A DNA stretch of 64,000 nt from Symsagittifera roscoffensis (Eukaryota > Xenacoelomorpha > Acoela > Convolutidae), in contig NC_087070.1 of assembly GCF_963678635.1 (NCBI RefSeq), positions 7,910,539-7,974,538 on the forward strand, written 5' to 3'. Shown in pieces: positions 30,121 to 39,865 of this stretch (positions are counted from its first letter, which is position 1; each line of letters opens with the position of its first letter). A program made the position numbers and the translations under genes. The notes under the pieces were generated by a model. The model was not told the origin of the DNA. It made no database searches and saw only the letters and a list, made by a program, of their open reading frames with translations.

Positions 30121-31523
30121 ATTTTTTGTGCTGCATCAGTACAACAATGTCGTTCAATATCAAACACATGCCTCCAGATTTGGCTGTTCCGTAGTTATTT
30201 TCTACCTAGAATTACGAAAATTTGGTTCACTTAGTTTTTTTCAACATTTATAGTATATTTTTTAAGGTTTATGTTGTATTGCAAATGGTGCGAAGCTCCG
30301 CTTCGCCTATGTGTAAAAAGTTCACTTTTTTAAAACCCGTCTAGCAAAAGAAAGTTTTGTTGTATCTGCTATAATTGTGGCTAACATTCGAAAATTTTAC
30401 AGCGACCATGGTGCAGTTGCGTGGATGTGAGACTCTTAATTTCCAAGTCGGCCGGCAAAAGAAATTTTCGACGCTTTTTTGCAAAATATTTTTTTTCTAG
30501 CAGAGGCAATTAAATAGCCTCTGTTGTATCTGCGTTATTGGTGGCTAGTATCTGCAGATTGAATTGAAAAGTGCCTATGACGCAGATGCGTCGGAGTGAG
30601 ACTTTTCTCCAGGTTGGGACTTGATTCGGGTAATTTTTTTCTATTGATCTTAGTAACTTTTTCGTTCGATTTTTGATCAGTATTAAAGCTAATTTTCACT
30701 ATTTTATCGCTTGTGTTTTTGAAGTGCATCTTCTCTTCTGTGTAGAAAGTTTGTACAAAATTTCTTAACTGTCGTTGTGATCTATTAGGTTTGGACTTTT
30801 TCTTTAGAACAGTTTTTGATACTATTTATTGAGTGTAAGAGAACAAAATGATTTGTTTTTATGTATGTCTTATTTTAATTTCTTTTTTTTTAGAAAAACA
30901 AAACTCTAAAACCAACAGATGTGAATTTGTCCATGAGAAGCAGTTATGAATGTACTAATCTATTTATGCTTTTTTTTGAGTTCAATTTGAACAAACCTAC
31001 TAACATAAAGTAAATCGCATTGGATTTCATTTCAGAGATTTCCCAGCGCAAAAATACGTTTTCCTAAAATTGATTAAATTTATCAAAAAGGTGCCAATCT
31101 AAATTTTGATTTTTTTTTTCAAAATTTGAAAATTGAATAGCGTTGTTCAAAAAATTGATTCAATTTTTCTTTCGTTTTTTTTTCAATACCTGAACATTTT
31201 TCCAATTTTCTGTGGGTTTTTTTGTTTTCCAGTGCTGTCTTCAATATATGCCCAATGAAGATCTAGAAGGTCAGCGTCTCAAAAAAAAATGCGCAAAACC
31301 TTCAAACTTTGTTTGGGTTTTATATAAAAAACGACATTTTTTTTTGGTTATTAAGGAAAAGTATATTCTCTTATACAAGCTCATGGAGGTTTTATCCTTC
31401 TACCAACTTGTTGGGCTGTGTAGGAGGCTCTTTTTCATGTCGTTTTCTTTTCAATTAGTTTGGTAGTTACAGCTTAAGTTTTGATTAACTAAAAAACCAA
31501 AAAAGGTAATTTTGGTTCCGCAG

Positions 31524-31769
31524 GACAGGGGAATTGTGAGTTTGGCGGACAGGGAAATTATATCGCCTGAAGTTGTAGACCCTAATTTGAAACTTATCTC
31601 AACTCTTACCGATCCTAAAAGTGCATGGTTGCTGTTTTTAAATTCACCTGCTAGAAATTATTCCCCTTGCTTGACCAAAATTGTCAAAACCCACTGTGGT
31701 GTCCCAAATAACCTTATTCGTATGTGTTTCAAGAACTTCTGGAACTCAGAACTATCTACTCAAATTTAG
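31524..31769 (+). CDS. Possible orphan coding exon, unrecognised
   Basis: After a plausible acceptor TTCCGCAG an open frame runs 81 codons to TAG: DRGIVSLADREIISPEVVDP then TLTDPKSAWLLFLNSPARN. Composition is more protein-like than its surroundings, but I find no partner exon, no domain and no start codon. It could be a relic of a gene or retroelement, or chance. Confidence 0.2.
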   Translation, partial: DRGIVSLADREIISPEVVDPNLKLISTLTDPKSAWLLFLNSPARNYSPCLTKIVKTHCGVPNNLIRMCFKNFWNSELSTQI

Positions 31770-32470
31770 GTGGATTGCATCCTCGCTGTAATAATTAGGC
31801 ATTGGAGTTTGTTTTAATTGTAAGTGACAGTGATAACGGAAAAAATTTCAATTCTACAACCGATGGCAGTTTTTTGGTCTTCTTGAATACGTTCAAGGGA
31901 TTTTCCTCAAGTTTTAAACATAAATTCAACTGTTTTTTTTTACTGTTCTGCGACATCTAGTATAGCTCAAAAAAAACTTGGACCATGTGAACAATACCCC
32001 CCTGCCAAGTTCACTTGGTTGTTTTTTTTCCGCAAATTGAAGGATGCGAATTTTCTACCAATCAAAAAGCAGAATTCCGAGAGAAAAGAAAAATAACGTG
32101 AGCCTGCTATAACCCAACATTTTTTAAGACGTGTCTACTCTATGAAAAAGTTGCGCAAAATGCTTTAAGATTGTTTTAAAAAGGGGGGGGAGTTCACATG
32201 GACTATTAATAGCGTTTTTTTGCAAAGGACTATGCAATAGATTTCTAAATTTTCTGACCGCCTTTGTGAAGTTCTGAACTAAAACTTATCTTGGCTCTTT
32301 TCCAGTTTCCCCCCTTTCAAAATACCGAGTTTTATGTTTGTTTTACGTGTTATTACGGCTAAACGCGTGATGTTACGCTGTAAAACATGAAGAACAAATC
32401 TGTTAACAGTTGTCGATTTGTTCACCACCCCAAATTTCATTGCATTATGACAACGTTAAATAAGCTTTTC

Positions 32471-32716
32471 CTTTGCCGCCAATATTTACTAAGTTTGAGG
32501 GAAAGCTCGCGCAGTTTGGCCTCGTTAGGTCTAAACTTTCCAAAAGTGCCTAAAAACGCCTTTTTTGCCCTCGTTTTTCAAAATATTGCCTGCTCCGCAG
32601 AAAAATTGGCCAAAACAAGCAGGGTCTTTTTAGTGCAGTGGGAGAGCGCGCAAAACAAGGTCGACAAAATTTTCGAAAAACTTATGCCCTGCCATCGTTT
32701 TCAGAAGTTTTGGCTC
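32471..32716 (+). repeat. hAT-family internal fragment, arm of inverted pair
   Basis: About 246 bp matching the reverse complement of 34435-34681 closely (GGGAAAGCTCGCGCAGTTTGG, GCCTAAAAACGCCTTTTTTGCC). The same motifs in weaker form lie inside the complete hAT-like elements, so this is a subfamily fragment without its ends. Confidence 0.7.
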
Positions 32717-33237
32717 TTTTTCCTTTTTCCCCCACCTCACACAAGCTTCAATACATTAGTGTAACGAGAGGTGTCACGAGGTTGAGTATGAAGACCGAAT
32801 ATGTTTGCCGTGGCCTTATTAGTCTGTATGTAAATTTTCATAACAATCAGACAATGTGGTCAACAAATTTACATGTAAAAATTGGCAGGTGGGGGAAAAA
32901 AAAGAGCCAAGATCCCTTATCTTTGATGGTAATAATTTGTGCTACTGGTCTTGATCTATATAAATTTGACAATTTCTTAATTAAAACAAGTTTTTGTTCA
33001 GTCTAAGCTTATTTTGCAACCAAGAGTGCACGTGCTGATATGATCTAAGCATAAAACTACTCGTGATTTTTACAAGAACAAAACAACAAGTCAATTGAAT
33101 AGAGCGACATATTTTGTCCTCAAAAAAGAGTTCTGGATAATATCGAATGCCTACAATAAAAGGTCCCTCCAGAATCACAGGTTTCAAATCGAATCGATAC
33201 AAAAGTTCAACTTTTTTTTGAAAAACTCGCTCTATAA

Positions 33238-33579
33238 CAGGGGCGGATTTAGGGGGGGGGGGGGCGGACGCCTTTTTCTCAGGGATTCGACCCCCTGCCG
33301 ACCCAAAGGGTCCCCCTTTGATACTTTTTCAGAAATCCATTTTTGGCCGACCGACCCTAAAGTTTTTCTAAAGGCGCCTTGGGCGCCAATATATACTAAC
33401 TATATATTTAGTAATATATTTAGCGGCGCAGTAAATTTGGTCAATACATGGACAAAAAAGTGCTTTGGGAGAGCTCGAAAAATCAATTTGGTCGACCTAA
33501 AGAAAGGTTGTCAAAATTTTGGAAAATTTTTTGAAAATCCGCCCCCCCCCCCCTCGAGAAAATCCTAGATCCGCCCCTG
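33238..33579 (+). mobile_element. Complete hAT-like non-autonomous element with 8-bp target duplication
   Basis: 342 bp. CAGGGGCGGATTTAG at the left and CTAGATCCGCCCCTG at the right are inverted ends. CTCTATAA stands immediately on both sides (33230-33237 and 33580-33587), the 8-bp duplication typical of hAT. It contains G-rich and C-rich runs next to each end. Internal ORFs are fragments shared with other copies and not genes. Confidence 0.9.
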
Positions 33580-33738
33580 CTCTATAACATATACAGAGTA
33601 GTACAAAAACACTAAGTTTTGTCACTATAATTTAGATGCTAATTCTTGACAAAACCCAAAATTTTCATGTGATTTTCTAGGAGCAACATACTGTATGCAT
33701 CGCGGAATACAAACGTACAAGTTTGCGTAAATTCAAAC

Positions 33739-33744
33739 TTTATT
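33739..33744 (-). promoter_or_regulatory. Candidate polyadenylation signal of the two-pass membrane gene
   Basis: TTTATT on the plus strand is AATAAA on the minus strand, about 260 nt downstream of the stop codon at 34000-34002. Position and match are suitable; T-richness makes chance matches common here. Confidence 0.4.
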
Positions 33745-33999
33745 CATAAAAGTTAATTTTTCCTTATTTTTTTTAATTTTTCATTTTTTTTCATAATGCC
33801 TTCTTTCATTCACCTGATTTTTTGAGTATCCCTTCCACAAAGTCATTTAAAATGTAGTGGCTGCGAGATTTACATTGATGCAAAAATTGAAGTGTGATAA
33901 AAATCTGGGATGTTTTCGTTATACCACTAAACCCCCCCCCCTCCCTCCCGCTAAAACTAATCCAAACAAAATCTGATCCAATTATAAGTGCAGTTCCTG

Positions 34000-35827
34000 T
34001 CATATTAAAATTTTATTCATTTGATCACCACTTCCACGTCTTCTCTGGCTTTCATGAACCTGCAAATGCTCTTCGGAGTGTCGGCTGCTTCCGGCACTTC
34101 GCATGGTTGAACGGGACGGCGCCGCAACAGTTGGATCCGGGGGAGGGTTGGGGGGTTTGCTCACTCCTTTGAAAAACTCCCCTTTGCGCTTAAGTTTCCC
34201 AAATAGGGTGATGAGTCGCTCGATTAGAAGGGCGGGAACTGCGATTACGGTGAATATGAGAAGCACGCTGCCCATCTGGATTTCCTGGACAAGGAGGTAG
34301 GTGTCTGATTCCCAGCCGATCTTGAACTCGGTCATATTCGGATTCGAGTGTTTGGTACGACTTGTCTGCGCCGTTATAAAAGTGTTCACCTGAAGTTGCA
34401 AAAAAATGACTGAAAAAATTTAAGTTAAGTTGTTGAAAACTTCTGAAAACGTTGGCAGGGTATAAGTTTTTCGAAAACTTTGTCGGCCTTGTTTTGCGAG
34501 CTCTCCCACTGCACTAAAAAGACCCTGCCTGTTTTGGCCAGTTTTTCTGCGGAGCAGGCAATATTTTGAAAAACGAGGGCAAAAAAGGCGTTTTTAGGCA
34601 CTTTTGGAAAGTTTAGACCTAACGAGGCCAAACTGCGCGAGCTTTCCCTCAAACTTAGTAAATATTGGCGGCAAAGGCGCCTCGAGATATTAATTTTTGG
34701 CTAACGGATCCTAAAATTTTTCTAAAAATAGTACAAAGGGCAGGGGCGGATTTAGAGGGGGCGGGGGGGGGGGGCGGACGCCCCCCCCCCACCCCTTAAG
34801 GATTCGACACCCTGCCCTTTGGTACTTTTTAAGAAATCCATTTTTGGCCGACCGACTCTAAAATTTTTATAAAGGCGCCTTTGGAGCCAATATATACTAA
34901 CTTTGAGGGGGAGCGCGCGCCAAAAAAAACGCGATTTTTTGTCAACATTTTCCAAAAAATGCCCAAAAACGGCTTTTTTGACCTGTTTTTTCAAAAATTT
35001 GCCCGCGGCGCAGAAAATTTGGCCAAAACAGCGTCTTTTTAGTGCTTTAGGAGAGCTCGGAAATGAATTTGTTCGACCTAAAAAAAGTCAAAATTTTTGA
35101 AAATTTTCTGAAACCCCCCCCCCCCCCCCCCCTCGAAAAAATCCTAGATCCCAATCCCTGAGATATTGAATATTGAACATCTAGACCCGATTTGTTTTAA
35201 TTTTACCTCATCTGCTACCTCTCCGATTCCCAGATAGATTCTTTTTTCCAGTAGAATGGTGTTGTAGTGTCCAGAAGGGTTGTACGGCAAAGGCCGGTTG
35301 ATAAAATGCGTCTGATAGAACTGGTCTATGTACTGTTGACCCATCGCTGCAGCTTCGAAGAATCGGGCCATACCGGCGCCAAAAGGGGTCGTCGCGATGG
35401 TCAGTCCCTCGATACCCGGGTGTGTGCATACGTAATATAGGTACTCTCCATTCCCTCGATCGCCGGGGATTTCATAGAAGTTATCCCAATACGGTTGTTG
35501 GGTGTTGTTTCCGATGCCAACCATGTTTGTATTAATCGGGTATGGAGTTCCGGTGCAGTTCTGGACATACGCCGGATCCCTGGTCCTTCTCAAAGAGCAA
35601 ACACATAAGGAGTGCAGCGCCACCGAAACTGCTCCTAGTTTAAACCCCCGGAACGAGACCATGGCCGGGTCATAAATACCGTTCGCGGCGTCCAGGTACT
35701 TCAACTGACTCTGAGTTTTGCCCAGAACCGAGAAAAGATCGATCACATCTTGAACGACAAGGTTGATCAAAAAAGCACTGAAGAGCAGAAGAAACGTGAT
35801 TGCTGCAAAATCCCACCGGTTGACCAT
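34000..35827 (-). CDS. Unrecognised two-pass membrane protein (two exons)
   Basis: Exon 1 35207-35827 (207 codons) and exon 2 34000-34389 (129 codons plus TGA). Donor GAG/GTAAAA, acceptor ACTTCAG/GTG; phase 0. The ATG at 35827-35825 has G at -3 and G at +4; the frame opens further upstream only through a TTG. Product 336 residues: short N-terminus (MVNRWDF), hydrophobic segment ~5-27, a ~215-residue loop with four cysteines and sequons NCT, NNT and NMT, a second hydrophobic segment ~245-265 (GSVLLIFTVIAVPALL), then a basic, Pro-rich tail (KLKRKGEFFKG, KPPNPPPDP). The layout suggests both ends in the cytoplasm and a glycosylated outside loop. I do not recognise the family; two-pass channels such as DEG/ENaC or P2X share the topology but not visible motifs. 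Its intron contains hAT-like repeats. Gene reality is well supported, function is not. Confidence 0.75.
34435..34681 (-). repeat. hAT-family internal fragment, arm of inverted pair
   Basis: Reverse complement of 32471-32716 with few differences. Together they form a ~246-bp inverted repeat with a 1.7-kb spacer that spans the 3' exon of the two-pass membrane gene. Confidence 0.7.
34741..35160 (+). mobile_element. hAT-like non-autonomous element in gene intron
   Basis: Starts CAGGGGCGGATTTAGAGGGGG, has interior CGACACCCTGCCCTTTGG and GGCGCCTTTGGAGCCAATATATAC, a long C run near 35117-35132, and ends CCTAGATCCCAATCCCTG. The right end is degraded and no target duplication is seen. Confidence 0.7.
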
Positions 35828-36499
35828 AGCAGTTTTTTTCAAATTTTTGGTTGATTTTTGAAATACAAGCTTGAAAAAGAAGAACCAAATTAATTTAAAT
35901 TACTTTAGAGGTTGAAAAAAAAGAACCAATCAGAATAAGATACTCTTCGTGTCACAATTTTTGAAGATAATTATTTATTTATACCGAAAATCAGAATTCT
36001 GACGCGTTTGGCAAACACCAGAATACATTATAAGCTGAAATATCTTCATTAATAATTATAATCTGTAAGGTCGTAAATGTCGTATTCGTTTAGCTGCTGA
36101 GATTTCTTTCATCGTGCCAGTTTTTTGTCAATATTTTTGATAGGTGTGGAATTTTTTCATCATAAATCGTCGGGTATGTTTGTGAATAATTGAAGAAATT
36201 TTACCCAGGCAGGTGACTTTGCTTTTAAATTATGCATAATTTCTGAAACAAAGCACGGTTTCTATTCGATCGGATGTTTTTGTTCCTTGGCAGCGGAAAT
36301 CCAAAGTAACAACACCCCACCTTTTTCACGCTTCTTTATTCTGATTTGTTAATTTTGAAGTTTTATTCAAACTAGAAATGTTGGAATACAAAGAGCATCG
36401 AATTCAAAATTGACTTATCTAAAATAAACAAATAAAAACAAAATCGCTAGTCTGTAAAAAAAACTCATCATAAATTTTGTTCAAATTGGTAATAAATGG
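35828..36499. other. Upstream region of the two-pass membrane gene
   Basis: AT-rich DNA between the gene start and the LTR element. It should hold the promoter of the minus-strand gene, but I see no distinctive element. 36495-36499 (AATGG) is the target duplication of the LTR element. Confidence 0.5.
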
Positions 36500-36822
36500 T
36501 GTAAAAGTATTATGGTTTGTCTATTTAACCTCTGATCTTAACTTACCGCCGACCTTTAGTTGTTAATTTATATACCTGCCAAAAGCGCATCGGCTTTTGG
36601 TAGACTCTGAATTGGACACTATCTTTTATGATACGTAACAAAACAAACGTAACCAATTCAATCTTTTAACACGTATTTTATCTTAGTTAGAATCCCCGTC
36701 TTTTATTTAGTCTTAAATAAAAGCCTACAATTTTAGTAGGAATCTTAATCATCCACAGTCTTAATCTATTCCTAGTTTAAGTCACTCTTGTACAACACGA
36801 GTGGTATCCTAATTTTTTAACA
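36500..36822 (+). repeat. 5' LTR
   Basis: 323 bp, TGTAAAAG...TTAACA. It contains AATAAA at 36716-36721, a hairpin CCAAAAGC/GCTTTTGG at 36579-36600 and a smaller CCTAC/GTAGG pair near 36725. No certain TATA box was picked. Confidence 0.93.
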
Positions 36823-37235
36823 TGGCGCAGTCTAATGAATCAAACCTACGCGGATTAGAGTTTTTCTGGAACAACTCATCAAATGAAAATCAACATGACT
36901 GGGAAAGGTGGGCGGAAAAATTCCAACTGACAATTATTGCGAAAGATTCCGTAGACATCGAAGATGTAATTAACCCACCGATAAGAGATGAACTAATTTA
37001 CCCTATGGCAGAACCATTGGACACATCCGAGGATCAGACCCGTCGGGCCGAACAAGAGGAACGTCATAGAGTAGCAGTACAAAATTACAACGAAGAATTA
37101 AGAAGGAGAAGAGCGGAAGATAACGCCAAATTCAACGGACTTCAAATAGGAGATATTGACAAGAAGCTCAAATCACAGCTATACCTAGCACTCGGGAAAG
37201 AAGGACAGAAATGCAGTTATCGAAACAAGACCTAA
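36822..37235 (+). CDS. Truncated Gag of LTR element
   Basis: 137 residues from the ATG at the LTR edge (MAQSNESN). WERWAEKFQLTI near residues 28-39 and KSQLYLALGKEGQK near 116-130 resemble the start of the capsid region of Gypsy Gag. The rest, including zinc knuckles, is deleted; the last residues SYRNKT come from reading across the deletion point in another frame. It overlaps the integrase ORF by 25 nt, in a different frame. Confidence 0.75.
   Translation: MAQSNESNLRGLEFFWNNSSNENQHDWERWAEKFQLTIIAKDSVDIEDVINPPIRDELIYPMAEPLDTSEDQTRRAEQEERHRVAVQNYNEELRRRRAEDNAKFNGLQIGDIDKKLKSQLYLALGKEGQKCSYRNKT
36823..36840 (+). promoter_or_regulatory. Putative primer binding site
   Basis: TGGCGCAGTC begins at the base after the LTR. 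TGG complements the CCA end of a tRNA, and TGGCGCAGTC resembles the sites of several insect Gypsy elements (tRNA-Ser type, from memory). It overlaps the Gag ATG, whose A is the last LTR base. Confidence 0.6.
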
Positions 37236-39865
37236 TTCTGAAAAAGATAATCAAGGCAATCGAGGAAGATAGAAAACAGGATATCCTACAACTCGGAAAT
37301 TATTATAAGTCATATTTGAATAATCTACATGTCAGCGGAGGATGCCTCTATTTGGACAACCGTTTAGTAATCCCAGCATGCCTAAGATCGACTATGCTGA
37401 ACAGACTACATGAAGCTCACCCCGGCCAGTTCGCAATGAAAAGCCTGGCAACACAATACATCTGGTGGCCGAAAATTTACCGCGAAATCCAAGTCCACGG
37501 TGAAAACTGTATAGAGTGCGTAAAAGCAGGTAAAAATCTGAAGCCTCTTATAAAACACAATACCCTAGGGAAACTCCCAATGGTCGAAGAACCAAACCAA
37601 GAAATGGAATTAGATTTCGCTGGCCCGTTACCTTTAGTATGGGGAACAAAAAAATACATATTGGTGTGTGTAGACAGATTTTCAAAATTCCCATCAGCCC
37701 AAATAACATCCAGTACATCGGCTAAATCTATTATTAACTTCCTTAGTCGATATATCGCTTTACACGGGATACCTAGGACAATTAGAACAGATCAAGGATC
37801 TGGTTTTATCTCCAAGGAAGTTAGAGAATTTTGCCACGATCACAACATAAAGGTGATATTTAGCCCAGTGGGTGATCACAGAGCTACCGGATTAGTGGAA
37901 CGTCTAATCAGGACTATTAAGGAACGACTCCTGGTGATGGCACAAGAACGCCCAAAACCTTCTTTAGAATCTGCACTCCTGAAAATAATAAAATGCTTAA
38001 GAACAGTAACTCAACAGTCGCTTAACTGCTCTCCTTTCGAAGCACATTTCGGTAGATCCCCAAACACTATCTGGCATAATTTGGTTAAATCACCTTCTTC
38101 GAATAACCTTGACTGGAATAAAACTTTGTTATGTATAGATAAAGGCAAAAAACTAATGAGCCGAGAGCGAAGACATGACTGGGACGCTCCTGACGACATT
38201 GAAGATGGAGATGCCGATGAACATTCATCATCCTCGGAGGATATCTCAAATGCAGTGAGATATGTACCAACAAGTGCTGGATCCCCAGTAAAAGTCCTCT
38301 CCCGGTCAGAAAAAAGAGATGCCTTGGGCATAAAGGACTCGATTCTGAACAACCCGTCGGGTAAGACCATTGTTTATCGAAAAATCCAAGATAGAATGAA
38401 AAATGAACCATACTATAGAATACTCAAGGACGAAATTGTAAGAGAATCAGATCACACCGTGACTCTAAAAAATGGGAAAATAATACGTAAATCTGATTTA
38501 GCCATTAAAAGACAGTGCACTCAGAAGAAACCAAGTCCGAGAAAACGAGACCAATTAGTCAGATTTTACGCGACCAAAGGACTTAGGAAAACAGCAAAAC
38601 CTCCAAGAAATGTCGGATTCAAAAGTTCAAAAACAACCCAGAAGAAACGAAACCTTCAGTGGAAATTTGAAGAGCTTGACATTGCGAGACGAAACGCGGC
38701 CATGAACAGTTCTAGGGAAACTCTTCTTAGAGAGGAAGAAGAACAGAGAAAGAGACTGAGAACACCGATTGGCCTCGAGATTGACCAAGAACCAAGCCCG
38801 TCGGGTAAACCCGAACTTCTTAAAAGTTATTTAAACGAACCCGGAGTGACGATTGACTCACATGAAGATATGTCAGATGATAATGCGAGTGACTTAATGA
38901 CACTAAGAGACCTCAAGGAGAAAACACTGCTCGAAACCACGAAACGAGACGAACCACTAATGCCCGACCGAACAGATCCTAAGTTAGAAATATCAGACCA
39001 CGCCGACCAAAAGGTCGAGTTAGATGAGATTCCTTTGATCAACTTGGATTCCGGTGACAATGAAAGAGACTCTCAAGCGACCCCACAGCTGATCCTCTTA
39101 GACACTAGGGAGGAGAGTAATGAAGCGACCCAAGAAATGCCGGTACCTTCAGAGAATCCCGGAGTAAAGTTCCCTAAATCTACTGGAGATCAAACTACCA
39201 TGGCGGAGATGGGACCGAAACAAATACTTTCTGACCACACTACAAAGTCACAGAAATTGTCCGGTACTGCTAAAAGGAAAGCCTCATCCCCAATGAAATC
39301 ACCACCCTCGAAAAAACTATCGGAAATTTTTACACGTCAAAACACGAGACCCATGCGAACCAGGCAGCCCCCCAAGATGCTAGGTGAGAGAGTATTTACC
39401 AGTATAGTCGATCTAACTGAGGAAGACCGCGATGCCCCAGAATTCGGTTCACCTAATTTAGTCTCAGTGTGTTCAACGTTGGAAGCAACTACGGTAGAAA
39501 GCCATCATGTCGACCTAGTAGACCTGACAACATTAACACCACCTTCATCATCACGCCCTACCATAGTTCACTTGCGGGAAGATATCGACGCGTACTCAAG
39601 TGACCCAAAGCCCTCACAAACAGACGATCAAAAGAGCCCAGACAAGAACGTCAAATTTAGCCCTGATGTTTGTTCCACGCGATTTAACCCATCGGGCCTA
39701 TCTAATGAAATTTCAACTCCTACATTTATACCCATCGTATCTGACCCAGACTGGCTGAACACCTCCTCTATCATTTCGGCGATAGAACTCCTTGGACGGC
39801 CAATGACGCTGGAGGAGCTAAGAAGATGGACTATAAATAAAGCAGCAAATCGGGAATCTGATTAG
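37211..39865 (+). CDS. Gypsy-type integrase with long C-terminal extension
   Basis: 884 uninterrupted residues. Zinc-binding domain: H67, H70, C100, C103. Catalytic core: D155 (CVDRFSKFPSA), D194 (RTDQGSGF), E230 (GLVERLIRTIKERL), exact D,D-35-E. Residues ~407-436 (DEIVRESDHTVTLKNGKIIRKSDLA) match the module after the core in Gypsy integrases. Beyond lies a hydrophilic, Lys/Ser/Glu-rich tail with two SUMO-interaction-like motifs, IVDLTEED at 732-739 and VDLVDLT at 767-773, and an (M)RTRQPPKML segment before them. In a full element this would be the end of Gag-Pol; here it follows the Gag fragment directly. The real start is uncertain: in the parent it was part of a polyprotein, and here it would need the ATG at 37211 or a -1 shift from Gag. 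Confidence 0.88.
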   Translation: MQLSKQDLILKKIIKAIEEDRKQDILQLGNYYKSYLNNLHVSGGCLYLDNRLVIPACLRSTMLNRLHEAHPGQFAMKSLATQYIWWPKIYREIQVHGENCIECVKAGKNLKPLIKHNTLGKLPMVEEPNQEMELDFAGPLPLVWGTKKYILVCVDRFSKFPSAQITSSTSAKSIINFLSRYIALHGIPRTIRTDQGSGFISKEVREFCHDHNIKVIFSPVGDHRATGLVERLIRTIKERLLVMAQERPKPSLESALLKIIKCLRTVTQQSLNCSPFEAHFGRSPNTIWHNLVKSPSSNNLDWNKTLLCIDKGKKLMSRERRHDWDAPDDIEDGDADEHSSSSEDISNAVRYVPTSAGSPVKVLSRSEKRDALGIKDSILNNPSGKTIVYRKIQDRMKNEPYYRILKDEIVRESDHTVTLKNGKIIRKSDLAIKRQCTQKKPSPRKRDQLVRFYATKGLRKTAKPPRNVGFKSSKTTQKKRNLQWKFEELDIARRNAAMNSSRETLLREEEEQRKRLRTPIGLEIDQEPSPSGKPELLKSYLNEPGVTIDSHEDMSDDNASDLMTLRDLKEKTLLETTKRDEPLMPDRTDPKLEISDHADQKVELDEIPLINLDSGDNERDSQATPQLILLDTREESNEATQEMPVPSENPGVKFPKSTGDQTTMAEMGPKQILSDHTTKSQKLSGTAKRKASSPMKSPPSKKLSEIFTRQNTRPMRTRQPPKMLGERVFTSIVDLTEEDRDAPEFGSPNLVSVCSTLEATTVESHHVDLVDLTTLTPPSSSRPTIVHLREDIDAYSSDPKPSQTDDQKSPDKNVKFSPDVCSTRFNPSGLSNEISTPTFIPIVSDPDWLNTSSIISAIELLGRPMTLEELRRWTINKAANRESD

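Larger units (their letters stand above)
25533..33738. other. Intergenic region between convergent genes
   Basis: AT-rich DNA between the ends of NUP93 (plus) and the two-pass membrane gene (minus). It holds the small repeats listed separately plus a local duplication at about 26037-26125 (AGAGTCTCTTGAAAA(C/T)TCATC twice), a partial AAGAGTAATGAACG-family copy at 28008-28240, SINE-tail-like motifs near 30288-30325 and 30705-30750, and a repeat at 31270-31470 shared with 18480-18680. No gene is well supported. Confidence 0.6.
34390..35206 (-). other. Intron of the two-pass membrane gene
   Basis: GT-AG on the minus strand. It is almost entirely repeat: 34435-34681 is the inverted partner of 32471-32716 and 34741-35160 is a hAT-like element. 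Little unique sequence remains. Confidence 0.75.

Noticed and set aside
33095-33568. 157-codon ORF and similar ones at 21778-22083, 32387-32764, 34425-34652, 34752-35100
   Set aside because: They share peptides because they all lie in copies of the hAT-like non-coding repeat; frames are broken differently in each.
38011-39060. Minus-strand ORFs inside the integrase gene
   Set aside because: Shadows of the 884-codon plus-strand frame.
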